Below are positions 48,580-59,480 of a DNA stretch of 64,000 nucleotides, piece by piece. The notes under the pieces are model-generated. The model did not search any database and was not told the origin of the DNA. It worked only from the letters and a program-made list of their open reading frames with translations. Each line of letters begins with the position of its first letter. Position 1 is the stretch's first letter. Source of the DNA: Apostichopus californicus (lineage: Eukaryota > Echinodermata > Holothuroidea > Aspidochirotida > Stichopodidae); assembly GCA_020650975.1 (NCBI GenBank), contig JAIPMN010000838.1, positions 23,179 to 87,178 on the forward strand, given 5' to 3'. A program made the translations under genes and the position numbers.

Positions 48580-48830
48580 CATTAATGTCTCAGTGGTACG
48601 AACTGGGCCAAGTTAACCTGACGGCCAAGCCCCGCCTGCGTCGCCCTTGAGAGGAAGCAGTTTCGAGATAGGAAGGAGTGCCACAGGTAGGGGGTCATTA
48701 AGGATTTCAAATGAGCTGTCCTATGGGCAATCTATATGATATAAATCAGACTCAAGATGATTTCCATAATGAGTCACGTTTTGACCATTAATGAACCACT
48801 GACATAGCTTGCTCTAGCTAGCTTTACATC
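48580..48830. promoter_or_regulatory. CpG-containing patch, possible enhancer
   Basis: Contains GCCCCGCCTGCGTCGCCC (about 48630-48647), with a GC-box-type core, then TCATTAA strings, in otherwise AT-rich DNA. No coding explanation found. Confidence 0.18.
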
Positions 48831-49036
48831 TACTCTCACTATCCCTCCCTCCCTCCCTCCTCCACTCACCCAATCGGAATGGCGGGTCTGAATTTAGTTA
48901 TGCACACCTGTCAGAACATGGTGAGTTATAAAAATAAATTGACAACTTTTCTTAATGGATTGTAGTTAACATATCATCTCTCAAAGGATTCAAGGGTGAC
49001 ATTATTAGTGACATGAGAAGCAGAGGAATGGAAGTG

Positions 49037-49092
49037 AGGGGATGGGATGGGAGGGGGTGGGGGGAGGGTGGGCAGTGGATAATAGTTGCTTT
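49037..49092 (+). repeat. G-rich tract plus interspersed-repeat fragment
   Basis: A tract of GGGG, GGG and GGGGG runs with one- to three-base spacers (49037-49073) satisfies the quadruplex rule. It is followed at 49077-49092 by GGATAATAGTTGCTTT, a 16-mer also found at 59338-59353 in interspersed repeat copy 5, which also follows a G tract. This is probably a truncated copy of that family. Confidence 0.55.
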
Positions 49093-49194
49093 CATGTATA
49101 TAAAACATTGATCATCTTCTGATAAATATATATTGGTTTTGTTTGAGATTTCCTTTGGCTCTGTTTGTTAAACAGTCTTTCCCTACCTCGCTGC

Positions 49195-49278
49195 TCTTCC
49201 ATGCCCCCTTTCCTTCCACCCCCACCACCACCCCCATACCCTAACACCTCCCACACCCATACCCTTACACCTCCCACC
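49195..49278 (+). repeat. C-rich tract
   Basis: Low-complexity CCACCCCCACC and ACACCTCCCAC strings, including a twice-repeated ACACCTCCCACA/C unit. Frames crossing it on either strand (49092-49377) are Gly- or Pro-rich artefacts. Confidence 0.75.
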
Positions 49279-49699
49279 TTCCTATCTGCTGATAAATGTC
49301 TGATTCTCTGGACAACTGTAGATGGGTGGGTGACTTACTCATGTGCTGGTTTCTACAACCCATATGGGTGTTGCTAGCTTTCACTGTACTGAATCCCTTG
49401 TATCAGTCACAGAGTTTATGATAATCAGTGGACCATGAAGCAAGCCCTGTTACCAGGGGTTCATGTAACCTTATTTTGAACCATTGTGATCCTGATGGTG
49501 GTCATGATCCCAATGATGGTATTGTTTTGCCCTTAATATCATATATAAATATGCTACTGTGGCAATGACAATTCATCTAAAATTAGATTTTAGAATAAAG
49601 TGGTGGCATGGTATAGCATAGCTTTTGTGTTGTTTCATATAGAGAGTAATGTCACACGTCGACGACCTTGGTTATTATTTGATGTGTTCGAGTTCATTC

Positions 49700-50180
49700 C
49701 AGGTACTAACAAGGGAGAAAGGTGGCATGAGTACGTGAGGCAATCATTCTTCCTGGACAACCGATAGTTTTTTTTTCCGTATAGACTTTTGTCAGTGACG
49801 ACGAGCCAATAACTTTTTGGAACGGTTTCTTCAAAACCCTATCAGGAAGTTTCTGTGGAGGTCACAGCAGTTGAAACGAGAGTTACGATGCTGTAGCCTA
49901 GGCCAACACTTCTCAATTAGCCATGACATGATTAGACTAGGCCTAGCCTATAATTCTGAATGATTTCAGCCATATGGATGCATCAACGTGCAAACTCAGA
50001 TTGGCCAGAAAACTATAATTCAATGATGTTCCAAAGGAGTGCTATTGAAGTACTAACAAAGGAAAAAGGTGTGACATGAGAATGTGAGGTCATCATCGGT
50101 CCTCCTTGACAAATGGACGGTTTTAATTTGTAAAGATCTTGTCAGTGATGATGAGTCATAAACGTTGACTGTTTGAACAA
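49700..50180 (+). repeat. Diverged direct duplication about 350 bp apart
   Basis: About 130 bp from GTACTAACAA (49703) recurs from GTACTAACAA (50050). Shared landmarks are AAAGGTG, ACATGAG/GCATGAG, GTGAGG, CCTNGACAA and TTGTCAGTGA(C/T)GA(C/T)GAG. By eye roughly 75% identical. The 220 bp between the copies is not part of the duplication. It may be an old tandem duplication with later insertion, or two copies of an interspersed element. Confidence 0.7.
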
Positions 50181-53157
50181 AAGTGATTAAGATCAAAGAA
50201 AACATTCAACTTTATAAGAAATGGGTTTTGAGTTTATAGATCCTCCCATATTTCAGCACAAACACAGTGAGACAGTCTGGACCTAGAACTGTATTACTGT
50301 AAACTGTAAACTTTGCCCATATCTTCATTTTTGACTGGCCTTGAAGATGGAAGTTTAAAACAGAAGAGAAAACAGCTTAAATGGTAAAGATTTTACTGAT
50401 CAATAGAAAACTAGGCTTAATGGAAGAGGTTACCTACCTAGTTGGATAACAAGAAGTAAGAAAAAAGGGGGACTTTTTATATGACCACAAATAGATACAA
50501 ATTTGTTCACCAGCATAATTTGAGAGCAGTAATGTGTTTAACATTTGGTTATCATTGTTTTGTGGTCTTACATTGTATGTTTTCATTTTGCAAACAGACA
50601 AAAAAGATATAGCATTCTGTTTTCTAGGTCTGCAGGTAATGGTGACATTATTGGTCGTGGATTAAAAGCTCTTATGAAAGTCACATAGTTTGTTATTTTA
50701 GAAGTAGAACATTTCTGTCAATTTGATGTAAGGTTGTGTTAGGATTACAAGTCTTGCAAACAATTTTGGATATGAGATCACGAGCTTTAAATGTTCGTAA
50801 GCATCAAGTATCTTGCCTCAGTACGTTCGCAGTTTTAAGTGAAGCTTGTAGACTACGGTCAACCATGTCATGCCTGCATACATGCGTGGTTCCCAAGTGG
50901 AAAATGTAGGGAAAAGGGAAGCCCTCTTTTCTAGGTCTTCAAAGTCCTTGAAAGTCCTTGAATTTTTTAGGTTTGGTTTGGAAAAGCGAGGAAAAATCTT
51001 CATTTCAACACTACTTTGAGTGATATGACTTTACGGCGAGCAAGGTTTTTTTTTAAGATGTGTGAGATCAATTTAAAGTCATAATTACAGACTATGGTAA
51101 ACAGTTATGGCTACAGCATGTTTGGGATTCATGGCACTTTGAATACAGTCCTCTTCACCAAAATTTAATGAAAGGGATTGGTATACATGTTGCAGGAATT
51201 AGAAATTGTTAGGCTACCTATCCTAACATTAGGACATCATTAGTGTTTGGGCTTCATAGTATATTATAAAATGTGTCTGGAATTTCATTTGTTTGTAAGC
51301 ATGATAACCATGAGAATGCTAAAGATCAAGTGTTCCGTTATTGTTAAGGAGTGGAGGGGGGAGGGGTGAGGAACGGTTGAGCAGACGGGGAGACAAAGGA
51401 CTGCCATCCCACCTTATTATCCCTTGCATTGGAGACAAATACGTCTTTGTTGCAAAAAATGAGAGGGGGGGGGGAATTTTATACCTAGTGAATGTCCCAA
51501 CTTGAGCATGTTGCATTGACATGCAATAGCGCAATAGATTAATGATGCCCAGTGTCCATTTCAACTGCCATGAGGTCAAGTTTGTTTTAATGTGGAATTG
51601 TTTTGTTTTACACTGGGTCAGCTATTTTGGACATCTGGGTCATATTCGCAAGTAATTACCTCTAATCCTTTTGGTACATCCATATATCCAAAAACTTGGC
51701 AATTTTCATTTTTCATAAAAAAATAATCAGCTTGATCAACAACTGAGTCATTGTCCTGCAATCAAGGTACTCTCTAAATATTTCCTCCTTACACAGTTAT
51801 TTGATATGATTTGTGTCTGGGTAAATAAATTCTGCTGTAAAAGGTAATAACATCAACCCCTTAATTTTGTCCGGGGTTACTCCTTTGGTATCTGTTTTTT
51901 CGTGTGAGTACATTCACCCAACGGAAAAGCAAAATAGATATACCTTACATCCCACGAACAGGAAAGAACCAATTTTGTGTCTACATGAAGAGGGACATCT
52001 TGAAATTAAATACTCGACTTATAAATTATGCTTGTTTTTCTGTTAGCGTTGTCAGTTTAATGGGCTCAATAAAGTGAGGTCAAGTGGTGGTAATTTTACA
52101 AGGAATAGCTGCTTCCGTTAATGAGTCTGCCTCGACACATATGTAGGTCAAAATTGCCTGATAGTTCCTCGACTAGTTGGCGCGCTCCATAACGTTGAAA
52201 AGTTTTTCTCCATCGAACCGAACCGTCCATAGTTTCCATCGGAAGTTTCTAGTTCTCGAGTTTGGCCTTGTACATTTCCCCATCTAAAGGAAGTTCTGAA
52301 GTACACATTAAAAGGATGCCACTTTAAGACAAACAAGACACTCTTTTAGTGTGCTTAACATATATATATATTCCTTGTATGATTTTCAGCAGATCAATGC
52401 ATGTTTTAGTATTTTTTTTAAAAAATACAGTTTTATGATTTTCATAGCAGTTTTTGTTTTGCTTGTGAAAAATTGTTGAGGAAAGGAGGGTAGCTGATGG
52501 AAGGTGAGGTGCTAGAGGAGGGGAGGGGTAGGGACAAGGGAAAGAGCAAAATGAACTAAGGTTCAACAGTGATGTTATTCCTGTGTGTTAATCATATACA
52601 CTGTAGCAAAGACACATCTATGAGATTTGCAGTTACAATTCTCACAATGCTGACAAGAAGACTTAGCCAAGAACTTGAAATTTTTTAGATGCAGTAATGG
52701 TATTCTCCCTTCAAGTCTTTCATAATGGAAAACGGCGGGAATAAAGCAAAAAAATAAAAAAGGAGAAGTAAATTCTGGCTGTTTTGAGTGTTTTTTTTAT
52801 ATTTTTTATGAAAACCTTAAGAAATGACCAACATAAATAGAAGTTTTCTTCTTGGGGACAGAGTCGTCCCTTCAGACTTAACAGCAATTGAGCATGCTCG
52901 CTATTGATTTCAGCCAGTCCTTAAGGTTCACCTACGCAGTAGCCAAAAAAGGAAGGCTTGTGAGCGGAAGGACAAAAATTAAAATAAAAACGGCCGGCTG
53001 AAAAGAACACTTCCCAGGGGGGTTTGCAAGCTTCAAAATGACATGCAGAAACAGAGATTCTCAAGCGCCAGTGTATACATTTGTGGAAGGAGGAAAGTAA
53101 AACGTCGCCTTGAGGTCAAAAGCGCTGCATTTATGATGATATTTTCATCAACATAAG
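50181..53157. other. No confirmed gene
   Basis: Mostly unique AT-rich DNA. AAAGTCCTTG is duplicated at about 50939-50960. A G-rich tract lies near 51350-51370 and another near 51462-51474. A CpG-rich minus-strand patch at 52130-52300 is listed separately. Confidence 0.4.
52130..52300 (-). other. CpG-rich minus-strand patch, possible exon
   Basis: Read on the minus strand, two frames are open through this stretch. One (to 52148) contains GQTRELETSDGNYGRFGSM. The other begins METMDGSVRWRKTFQ and ends soon after SSYSL. CpG codons are frequent, unlike the surroundings. I could not find a clean acceptor and donor pair, nor a known family. It may be a decayed exon or regulatory DNA. Confidence 0.15.
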
Positions 53158-53235
53158 GAAAAACTTAAAACAAACTCTGATGAGAGAGAATCGGAGGAGA
53201 ATGGAGACGACGAGAGCAGGTTTGACGATGAAAAG
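53158..53235 (+). CDS. Candidate acidic coding exon
   Basis: A 26-codon open stretch containing SDERESEENGDDESRFDDEK lies between a weak acceptor (ACATAAG) and AAG followed by GTAGAA. The frame is also open beyond the donor (ALAAARRNEVKKYTKEKREL) up to the gap at 53437, about 99 codons from the preceding stop at 53137-53139, with no ATG until just before the gap. Charged, low-hydrophobicity sequence is common in disordered regions of nuclear proteins, but purine-rich DNA gives the same composition by chance. The minus strand is open here too, which weakens the call. Confidence 0.2.
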
Positions 53236-53351
53236 GTAGAATTTAGTGGAAACTGTTCGGCGTTGGCGGCCGCACGGAGGAACGAGGTAAAAAAATACAC
53301 AAAAGAGAAAAGAGAGCTTCAGGCCACAAAGGTGTGCTCTTGTTCTATTGT

Positions 53352-53526
53352 CAATGAGAACTACCAGAAGTGTATCAAAGAGGTGGGGGGGGGGGGGGAG
53401 ATATTGGATGGGATCAGATATACAGGCATGCATGGTNNNNNNNNNNCAATGAGAACTACCAGAAGTGTATCAAAGAGGGGGGGGGGGGAATATTGGATAG
53501 GATCAGAAATACAGGCAGGCAAGGTG
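53352..53526. other. Assembly gap with duplicated flanks
   Basis: Ten Ns lie at 53437-53446. The 85 bases before the gap (53352-53436) recur after it (from 53447). Both copies start CAATGAGAACTACCAGAAG and run through a poly-G tract of different length, then ATATTGGAT. A few substitutions separate the copies after the G-run. As at the left edge of the window, the pattern suggests one locus represented twice because reads disagreed about the homopolymer. Any frame crossing the gap is unreliable. Confidence 0.85.
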
Positions 53527-53934
53527 CCAGGTCCGGGTTAGGGTGAGGGGTGAGTGGTGACAAATAGATAGGGTGCCCCCCCACAAAAAAGAAGGGAAGA
53601 TAGGGGAGGGGGGAGGGGGTGAACGTTACCTTCAAATGGTTTTAAGGCTAATGAAACTCAAACTCTTGAATGTTATCGGTATCCAATAAGGGGTTGGCAT
53701 ACATTTGTTTTGAAAAGATACAGAAAGGGGGGAAAATATTCAGGGTAAGTCACTTGATAAAAACCTGTCCATCTGAGAGAGAATAAGAGGATGTCTGTAT
53801 AAGTCAAAGATGAAACCATGAAATGTGTCGTCTAGATTCTTTAATTCTATTTGAAGCATTGATTGCCTTAGTTTTACTTACAATGTATGGTTTGCTATAG
53901 TATGGTGCTAATATACCGATTGCTGATCCCAATG
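53527..53934. other. G-rich tract, otherwise nothing recognised
   Basis: A run of GGGG and GGGGGG blocks lies at about 53601-53620. The rest is AT-rich unique DNA. Confidence 0.45.
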
Positions 53935-54080
53935 AGAAACAAAACAAAAATTGTAGGGAATAATTTATCACAATTAAATAAATTCCAAACTGCAAAATGA
54001 TATGCGAAAAATTGCAAATTGCTATATCAGAGTGTAAAGATGTAGAGCATTTTTGCATCATCAGAACCATAGTCTTTTAT
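53935..54080 (+). repeat. Interspersed repeat, copy 4
   Basis: Contains ACTGCAAAATGATATGC, AATTGCAAATTGCTATA and GAGTGTAAAGATGTAGAG (about 54030-54047), matching the block order of the other copies. The 3' TTCAAAACTGCT block is missing or unrecognisable here. Confidence 0.45.
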
Positions 54081-55140
54081 AGAAGGAAGTTTAAATTCCC
54101 TCAAAACGGCTATGTACACTAAATTTGAACGCTGAATATTACCTGATTTGTAATATTGTGGGTTTTCGTCAATGACTACAGGGTTACCCACTTTGTGCCA
54201 CTACTTCTTAAGTTTTTTTTTTTTTTTTTGGCTGATCGGTATTGAACTCTGAATCGAAAAATATGTCTGATACTTTAACTGTACATGCCAAGGAGTACAT
54301 TGACCCAATCCCCCACCCACATCTCCAGTCAGTCTGTGAACCACACCTATAATAGGCTGAGATTGTTTGCTTGAGGACAATATGCAGGTAATGTTATGAA
54401 CAAACAAATAGCCTTTTACCAGGCTTTTAGTTCAAGGTCATTTTGATTTATTTTAGTAAAGTCTCATTGAAGCAGCCTCTTCTCTTTAGACTGTATACAT
54501 CGATTCATTAAAGAATGTAATATGAAATGCAGTATTCCTCCATCCCCACCCTCCACCCTCCACACCCCATCCCCTGCCCCCTCCCACCGGAAATAAAAAA
54601 CAGAAAATATTGAAAGCTGGTGACAGCTGGATCCTGTTTTAAAGTCTCAGTACTTGTTTGCCAAATTTAAACTTCGACCTCTCCAGCGTACTGCACTAAA
54701 AGCTCAGTAAAAATGACACCATTCTTAGCAATTTTCATATCAATATTCATTATTTTTATTGAGTTATCTGTCGTTTAACATTTTGAGCTGAATAAAATTC
54801 GCCAGATTTTTTAACAAGTCCGTATATTCTACAAACTTCAATCAAAATTTGCAAGCCCCTCCCCAACAGACCATGCGCCAATCAAATCTCTCTGTTCTGT
54901 TTACGACTGTAAATCAGAATGTATACATACACCCAGCCTCATATTCCAACATTTTGCTACCACTGAGTTTTGAAGTATGACCTGTTTATTCCAGTACAGA
55001 AAACTTTGAATCCCACAAACTTTATTGTGTTGTGTTATGTTTTATTGTTTTCAAATCATGTGCAACTTTGGTAAACTAAATGTAAAGTGTATTTGTGTGT
55101 ATTGTATGTATTTTTAGATCCTCCTGCAAGCAGGAACTCG
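54081..55140. other. No gene recognised
   Basis: A poly-T run (54213-54229) and a C-rich tract (54536-54591) in otherwise AT-rich unique DNA. Confidence 0.45.
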
Positions 55141-55152
55141 CGTAGAAGCCTC

Positions 55153-55194
55153 ATTGGCTCGTGTTCAGGCAGTGCAAATTATGCAAATGCAAAT
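55153..55194 (+). promoter_or_regulatory. Overlapping octamer motifs with a CCAAT box
   Basis: ATGCAAATGCAAAT (55181-55194) contains two overlapping perfect octamers (ATGCAAAT), the classical POU/Oct binding site. ATTGG (inverted CCAAT) lies 24 bp upstream at 55153-55157. A paired arrangement like this is uncommon by chance and resembles octamer-driven promoters or enhancers. No gene start is visible downstream. Confidence 0.35.
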
Positions 55195-58100
55195 AAAACC
55201 CAAGCAGAACCCAGCATTAAATAGTCTACACAGATGATCTAATATTAACGAATCAAATCGCTCAAAATCGTCAAAATTTCCTCCTGCCTTTTTTTTTGCA
55301 TTCTTCTGAATGTTCACTTATTTGTCTACGAATCTTCATCGGTAATTCTTGACCAGTTGTTAACCTTGATGCTTGCTTTCCACCCTCTCCTGTTCCTTCC
55401 AACTCATAGATTGATATCTCCAGATGAAGCCAAAAAAAAAAAGTTACAAATATGATCTTCTGAGTGCTTAAAAGAAAACTTTTACCGTTAAGATTTGATC
55501 TGTTCCTCTCGACAACCAATCGGACAGCTCAATAACTCTCGAGGAGCTCCTCCTGATCAACAAGATGTAACCTTTAAGTGCAACAGCAGGACGAAGCTAG
55601 CTGCCCCTTTGAGGCTGCCCTATACCTGCTATGACCCTCTCGTCTGTCTCCTGGGCTTGTATCGACTGTGGCGCCCGGCAGACTGGCATTCTCCCAGACC
55701 TGTCAATTAATTATATAAATGTTTAATTGTGTGGAAAATCGTTGTGTTTCCGCTACGGCCAAATTCTATTGACTCCACAAACCTGTTGATATTTGGATGA
55801 TGCTGAATGCCCTACGGCTAGAGCATCGGGACATTTTATTACCATTTCTGCAGCATTTATCTTGCGACATTCAATCCAATCTTCAGAAGTTTCAACTTCC
55901 TCCCTTGGTTAAGGTTTCCTTACACCATCAAAAAGAAAAAAAAAAACAGAAAGAAAAAAAAAATGATGATGATGATGAAATAAAATAAACTACAAAATAG
56001 AAAGAAAGTGTTTCATAAAGGTGTGATAGTCTCAGATTTTTTTTTTTTTTCCTTCCCTATAATTTTACTTGAAATAAGCAAATTAAAATTAAAGAATATG
56101 AAAATGAAATTTAAATGGTAAAGAAAATAGGGATTGAAGGAGAGAGAGAGAGATAGATAAAAAAAAGCAGAAAAGAAAAGAAAAGAAATTATAACACGTT
56201 GAGGAGGAATGGTTTGGTAGGCTTGTTTTAGCTTTTGGATGGAGTTTGATGACGCTGCACGTGCCTGAAAGATTAGTTACCAACCCTTTCTCATCTTACA
56301 TCTTTTATTGAATTTTCTGCACAGAAATCAAAACCGTCATGCAAGTTCAATGTCCGCCACTGACTTTGAGTTCAATGGCTTCTCAGAATGGACATCATCC
56401 TACTCATGATGGAATTTTAATTTTATCTTCTAAACTTTTTATTTTTATTTTATTTATTATTATTTTTTTTGGTAAGATTTTTTTTTCCGTATTTTTTTGG
56501 GTATGAACAAGTGGCACATGAGTAGCAATGTACTTTTCACTTGAAGTGGGTGGGTGACATTTGTGTCGCGTAAATTAGATAATCAGTCACGAATACTGGC
56601 TTCCGATGTATTTACATAGTAGGTAAATTAAGACAGCTGCTTGATTGGTGAGGGGGCCGGCCAGAGGGGTAACTTTGTCCTTGACAAGGGGTTCAAGGGG
56701 AGGGTGCAAGGTGTACAAATAGGTAAAATAAGAGCTAAAAAATGTATATCTATATATATACGACTCTAAAAATTGGCTTGTATTTCAAGGAGTTGACAAA
56801 CAGGATGAATGATGATGTTACATTCTCGGTTCATTCCTGTTGATTCACAAAGAGCGTTCATATTAATGCAATCCCCCAATCCATAGAAGGACTTGATGGG
56901 GGAGGGGGGGGAGGGTTAGAAATCACACGGGTCTTGGGAATATATCATATCCGGGAATATATCATATCCTAATATTATTGACTGCTTTAATCGCTTAAAA
57001 CAGTGAAGGCTATAATGGATTCATGTGAACATGGTGCCTTAAAGTTGAGTCAGTTTAAGGGATGGTTATAAAATGTATGCGAGATCTTTTTTTTCCAACT
57101 CTGATCTGACACATTCATACACAGAGGGTTGCATTCAGTTTGTGAATCCTTATTTATAATATTCCCTCGATTGATTACATCGGAATCTGGTAAATTAATT
57201 CTTTCAGATGTTGATACTGTGATTTGTAAAAAGTACAAAACTTGTAAATATGCCACTTGTGCTCTTGGGACTCTTCTGTTATGATGTAAAGGCACACTCG
57301 GTCAAAATATCTTGCCATACTAAAGCTTTGTATCTCTTGAATCGAGACTCCGGCGCCTCCGTAACTCGGCCTTTTGACTCTCAACCCCCACAGCTGAGGA
57401 ATGGTCTCACGGTAATGCACCGTTGAGGGCTTTTACGCCATCTAGAAGCATGCTTGGCGGTTCCACTATCTTGTACATGCTATGTAAATTTGTCTTGGAT
57501 GTTAAAAATGAGGTTTGTTATTGGCCCCCGGGTAGATCATGTGACTCCCTGTCAGCGAACTCTCAAAGGGCGACGCCCCAGAAGAAGAAGAGAGAAAGAA
57601 AGTTTAATATCATCCTTGGTTACTTTTATGTGCTACTTCAGACTATCAGACATCTTTGTGACTATTTCTCATGGAAACAGTTACGTATATTATTAACACC
57701 GCACGTCCTGAGAAGAAAGTGTCGTATCGGACAATGACCTTCAGCTTGTGGCATCCGAAAGTAGGATTAAAGTGTTGCATTGCCAAATTGGGGTACTAGT
57801 GATCGTTCAACCCCAGACGAGTGTCGCTCGTACTTTTCACTATTCTTGACATTTTCTACCGCTTGATGTTTGAACTTTCCTGTCCCATTCAAGAGTGTCC
57901 CTCTCTGCCAGAACGGATGCAAAGTATTAAATACTTAAACAGGTGGTGGTCTCGACAGTCTACAACAAGACCGTTGCTCGAAGTTCCCCAAACTTCCCAA
58001 ATTTCACCCCCCTTACCTGTTTGATTCTTCCTACCCTTACCACCATTCCTTAGAGGTTTCTTCCTCATCTAGCCTGCAGCCCGTACCCGTCCAAAGACCA

Positions 58101-59267
58101 TCTGTACTTTAGAGAAAAAAAGTCTCCGCTGTCGCAAACATGTAACGTTTTTTTTTCTTCTTCTTTCTCTCTTACATCAAAGGTAGTTGATACCTCTTCT
58201 TGTTTTTCTTTTTCCTTTTTCTTTCCTTTTTAACTTTTCATCCACTTCTATTGATGAGCCAGGTTTGCTTGAAATACACCTGGAAACCCTGCTCGGTTGC
58301 CCCTAAACCCCGAGGACGGAATAATGACTGCTATTGTTGCTGACCTTCGTATTATTCTGCTTCCTTACCTATGATATTCTGACAAAGTGACTCTCCGAGT
58401 GTATTTGAGGCCCTCTTTTCTCTTTAAATTTGAATCGTTTCAGATTGAAAGATTGGCTTAAAGATTCTCTCCATGTTTTTAAGTTCGGGTGTTCACTTCC
58501 ATTCCGCAGGTTCATTGACCCTCAATCACGACCGAGCAGTCTTCTCCTGTAACATTTTCTCTGATCTGTTTGTCCTTAAGCCATCATTCATTACCTTTTC
58601 ACTTCTCTTTTAAGGGAGTAATTTTCTCAAATTTTCTGCCAATCTTTGTCTAAGTATTGCACTTTCAGAGAGGTCTTGGGTGACGATGGTCGCCGGTCTT
58701 CTATAAATTTTAATCATAGCTGACCAGAGGTTGATAGAAAAGAGCTGAAAACTCATTTCATCTAGTTTTTGACAAATGATAATAAATTTCAGTTTTATAT
58801 GCCAAGGGTGCAATAGTTTTCAAAATGTCTTTCCAAATACTTCTTTAAGCCATGTCAAAATATTCTCAGACTGGCTTTGGCACTACCAGTTTGTCGTTTC
58901 ATTTGTCGGCCTAATTATATATTTTTTTATCGCAAGATTCTAATGATATTCTGTTGATACTTGTTTATTGTTTGTAAATAATTCAATTGGTAACCTGGTA
59001 TGTTGATGGGCCTGCTGTTTACCAATCGTTTGTTGTCAGTCACGTAATGAATCAGCACATACATAGTGTTATTGTTACTCTATAACACTATTGGCATTGC
59101 AGGGTGGAACTGGATTTTTCTGGATAACACCCACCACACACACACAAACTAAACTATACAACAAATTGATTTCTGCTCAAAATATATTTAAGGACCTACT
59201 TTTATGTCACACGGTTACTGTTTTGATGGTTCTATACAGAACGTTGAGCTCTGTTGTTAGCCAGTAT
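55195..59267. other. No confirmed gene
   Basis: Unique AT-rich DNA with several moderately GC-rich patches (55495-55700, 57300-57570, 57740-58130), none with a recognisable frame. TCATGTGAC (57537-57545) is an E-box of the M-box type. Purine tracts lie at about 55930-55975 (ending in GAT repeats) and 56140-56188. GGGAATATATCATATCC is duplicated at 56936-56971. A minus frame ending near 58613 reads IYRRPATIVTQDLSESAI and follows a pyrimidine-rich CAG. It could be a last exon but matches nothing I know. Confidence 0.4.
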
Positions 59268-59480
59268 AGGGAGGGGGTGTGGGGGAGGGGGAAAGCATAA
59301 TTTATCCGTTTTCACATAACAATATGCAAAACTAAATGGATAATAGTTGCTTTACAAGTGCAAAGATATATTGCAGTGTTTGTACTTGGGAAGCATAGCA
59401 TCATGTAAGATACCAAATTTAGAGCCTTCACCAATCACTGCAATAATATAATTGACCATATAACTTATTCCCTGGTATAA
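59268..59480 (+). repeat. G tract plus interspersed repeat, copy 5
   Basis: A G-rich tract (59268-59292) leads into AATATGCAAAACTAAATGG, GGATAATAGTTGCTTT, CAAGTGCAAAGATAT (about 59355-59369) and AGAGCCTTCA (about 59431-59440), the same block order as copies 1-4. Confidence 0.55.

Larger units (their letters stand above)
45341..49036. other. No confirmed gene
   Basis: Unique AT-rich DNA with two GC-richer patches (46160-46340 and 48580-48830, listed separately), a CTTT-type pyrimidine tract at about 46507-46535, a GAAA-type purine tract at 48209-48268 and a CCCT microsatellite at about 48842-48865. Frames at 47983-48473 run into the purine tract and end in Lys/Arg runs; no motif is visible. 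Confidence 0.45.

Noticed and set aside
53263-53541. Plus frame running across the Ns
   Set aside because: It crosses an assembly gap whose flanks are duplicated and includes a poly-G run of uncertain length; the part after the gap is not interpretable.
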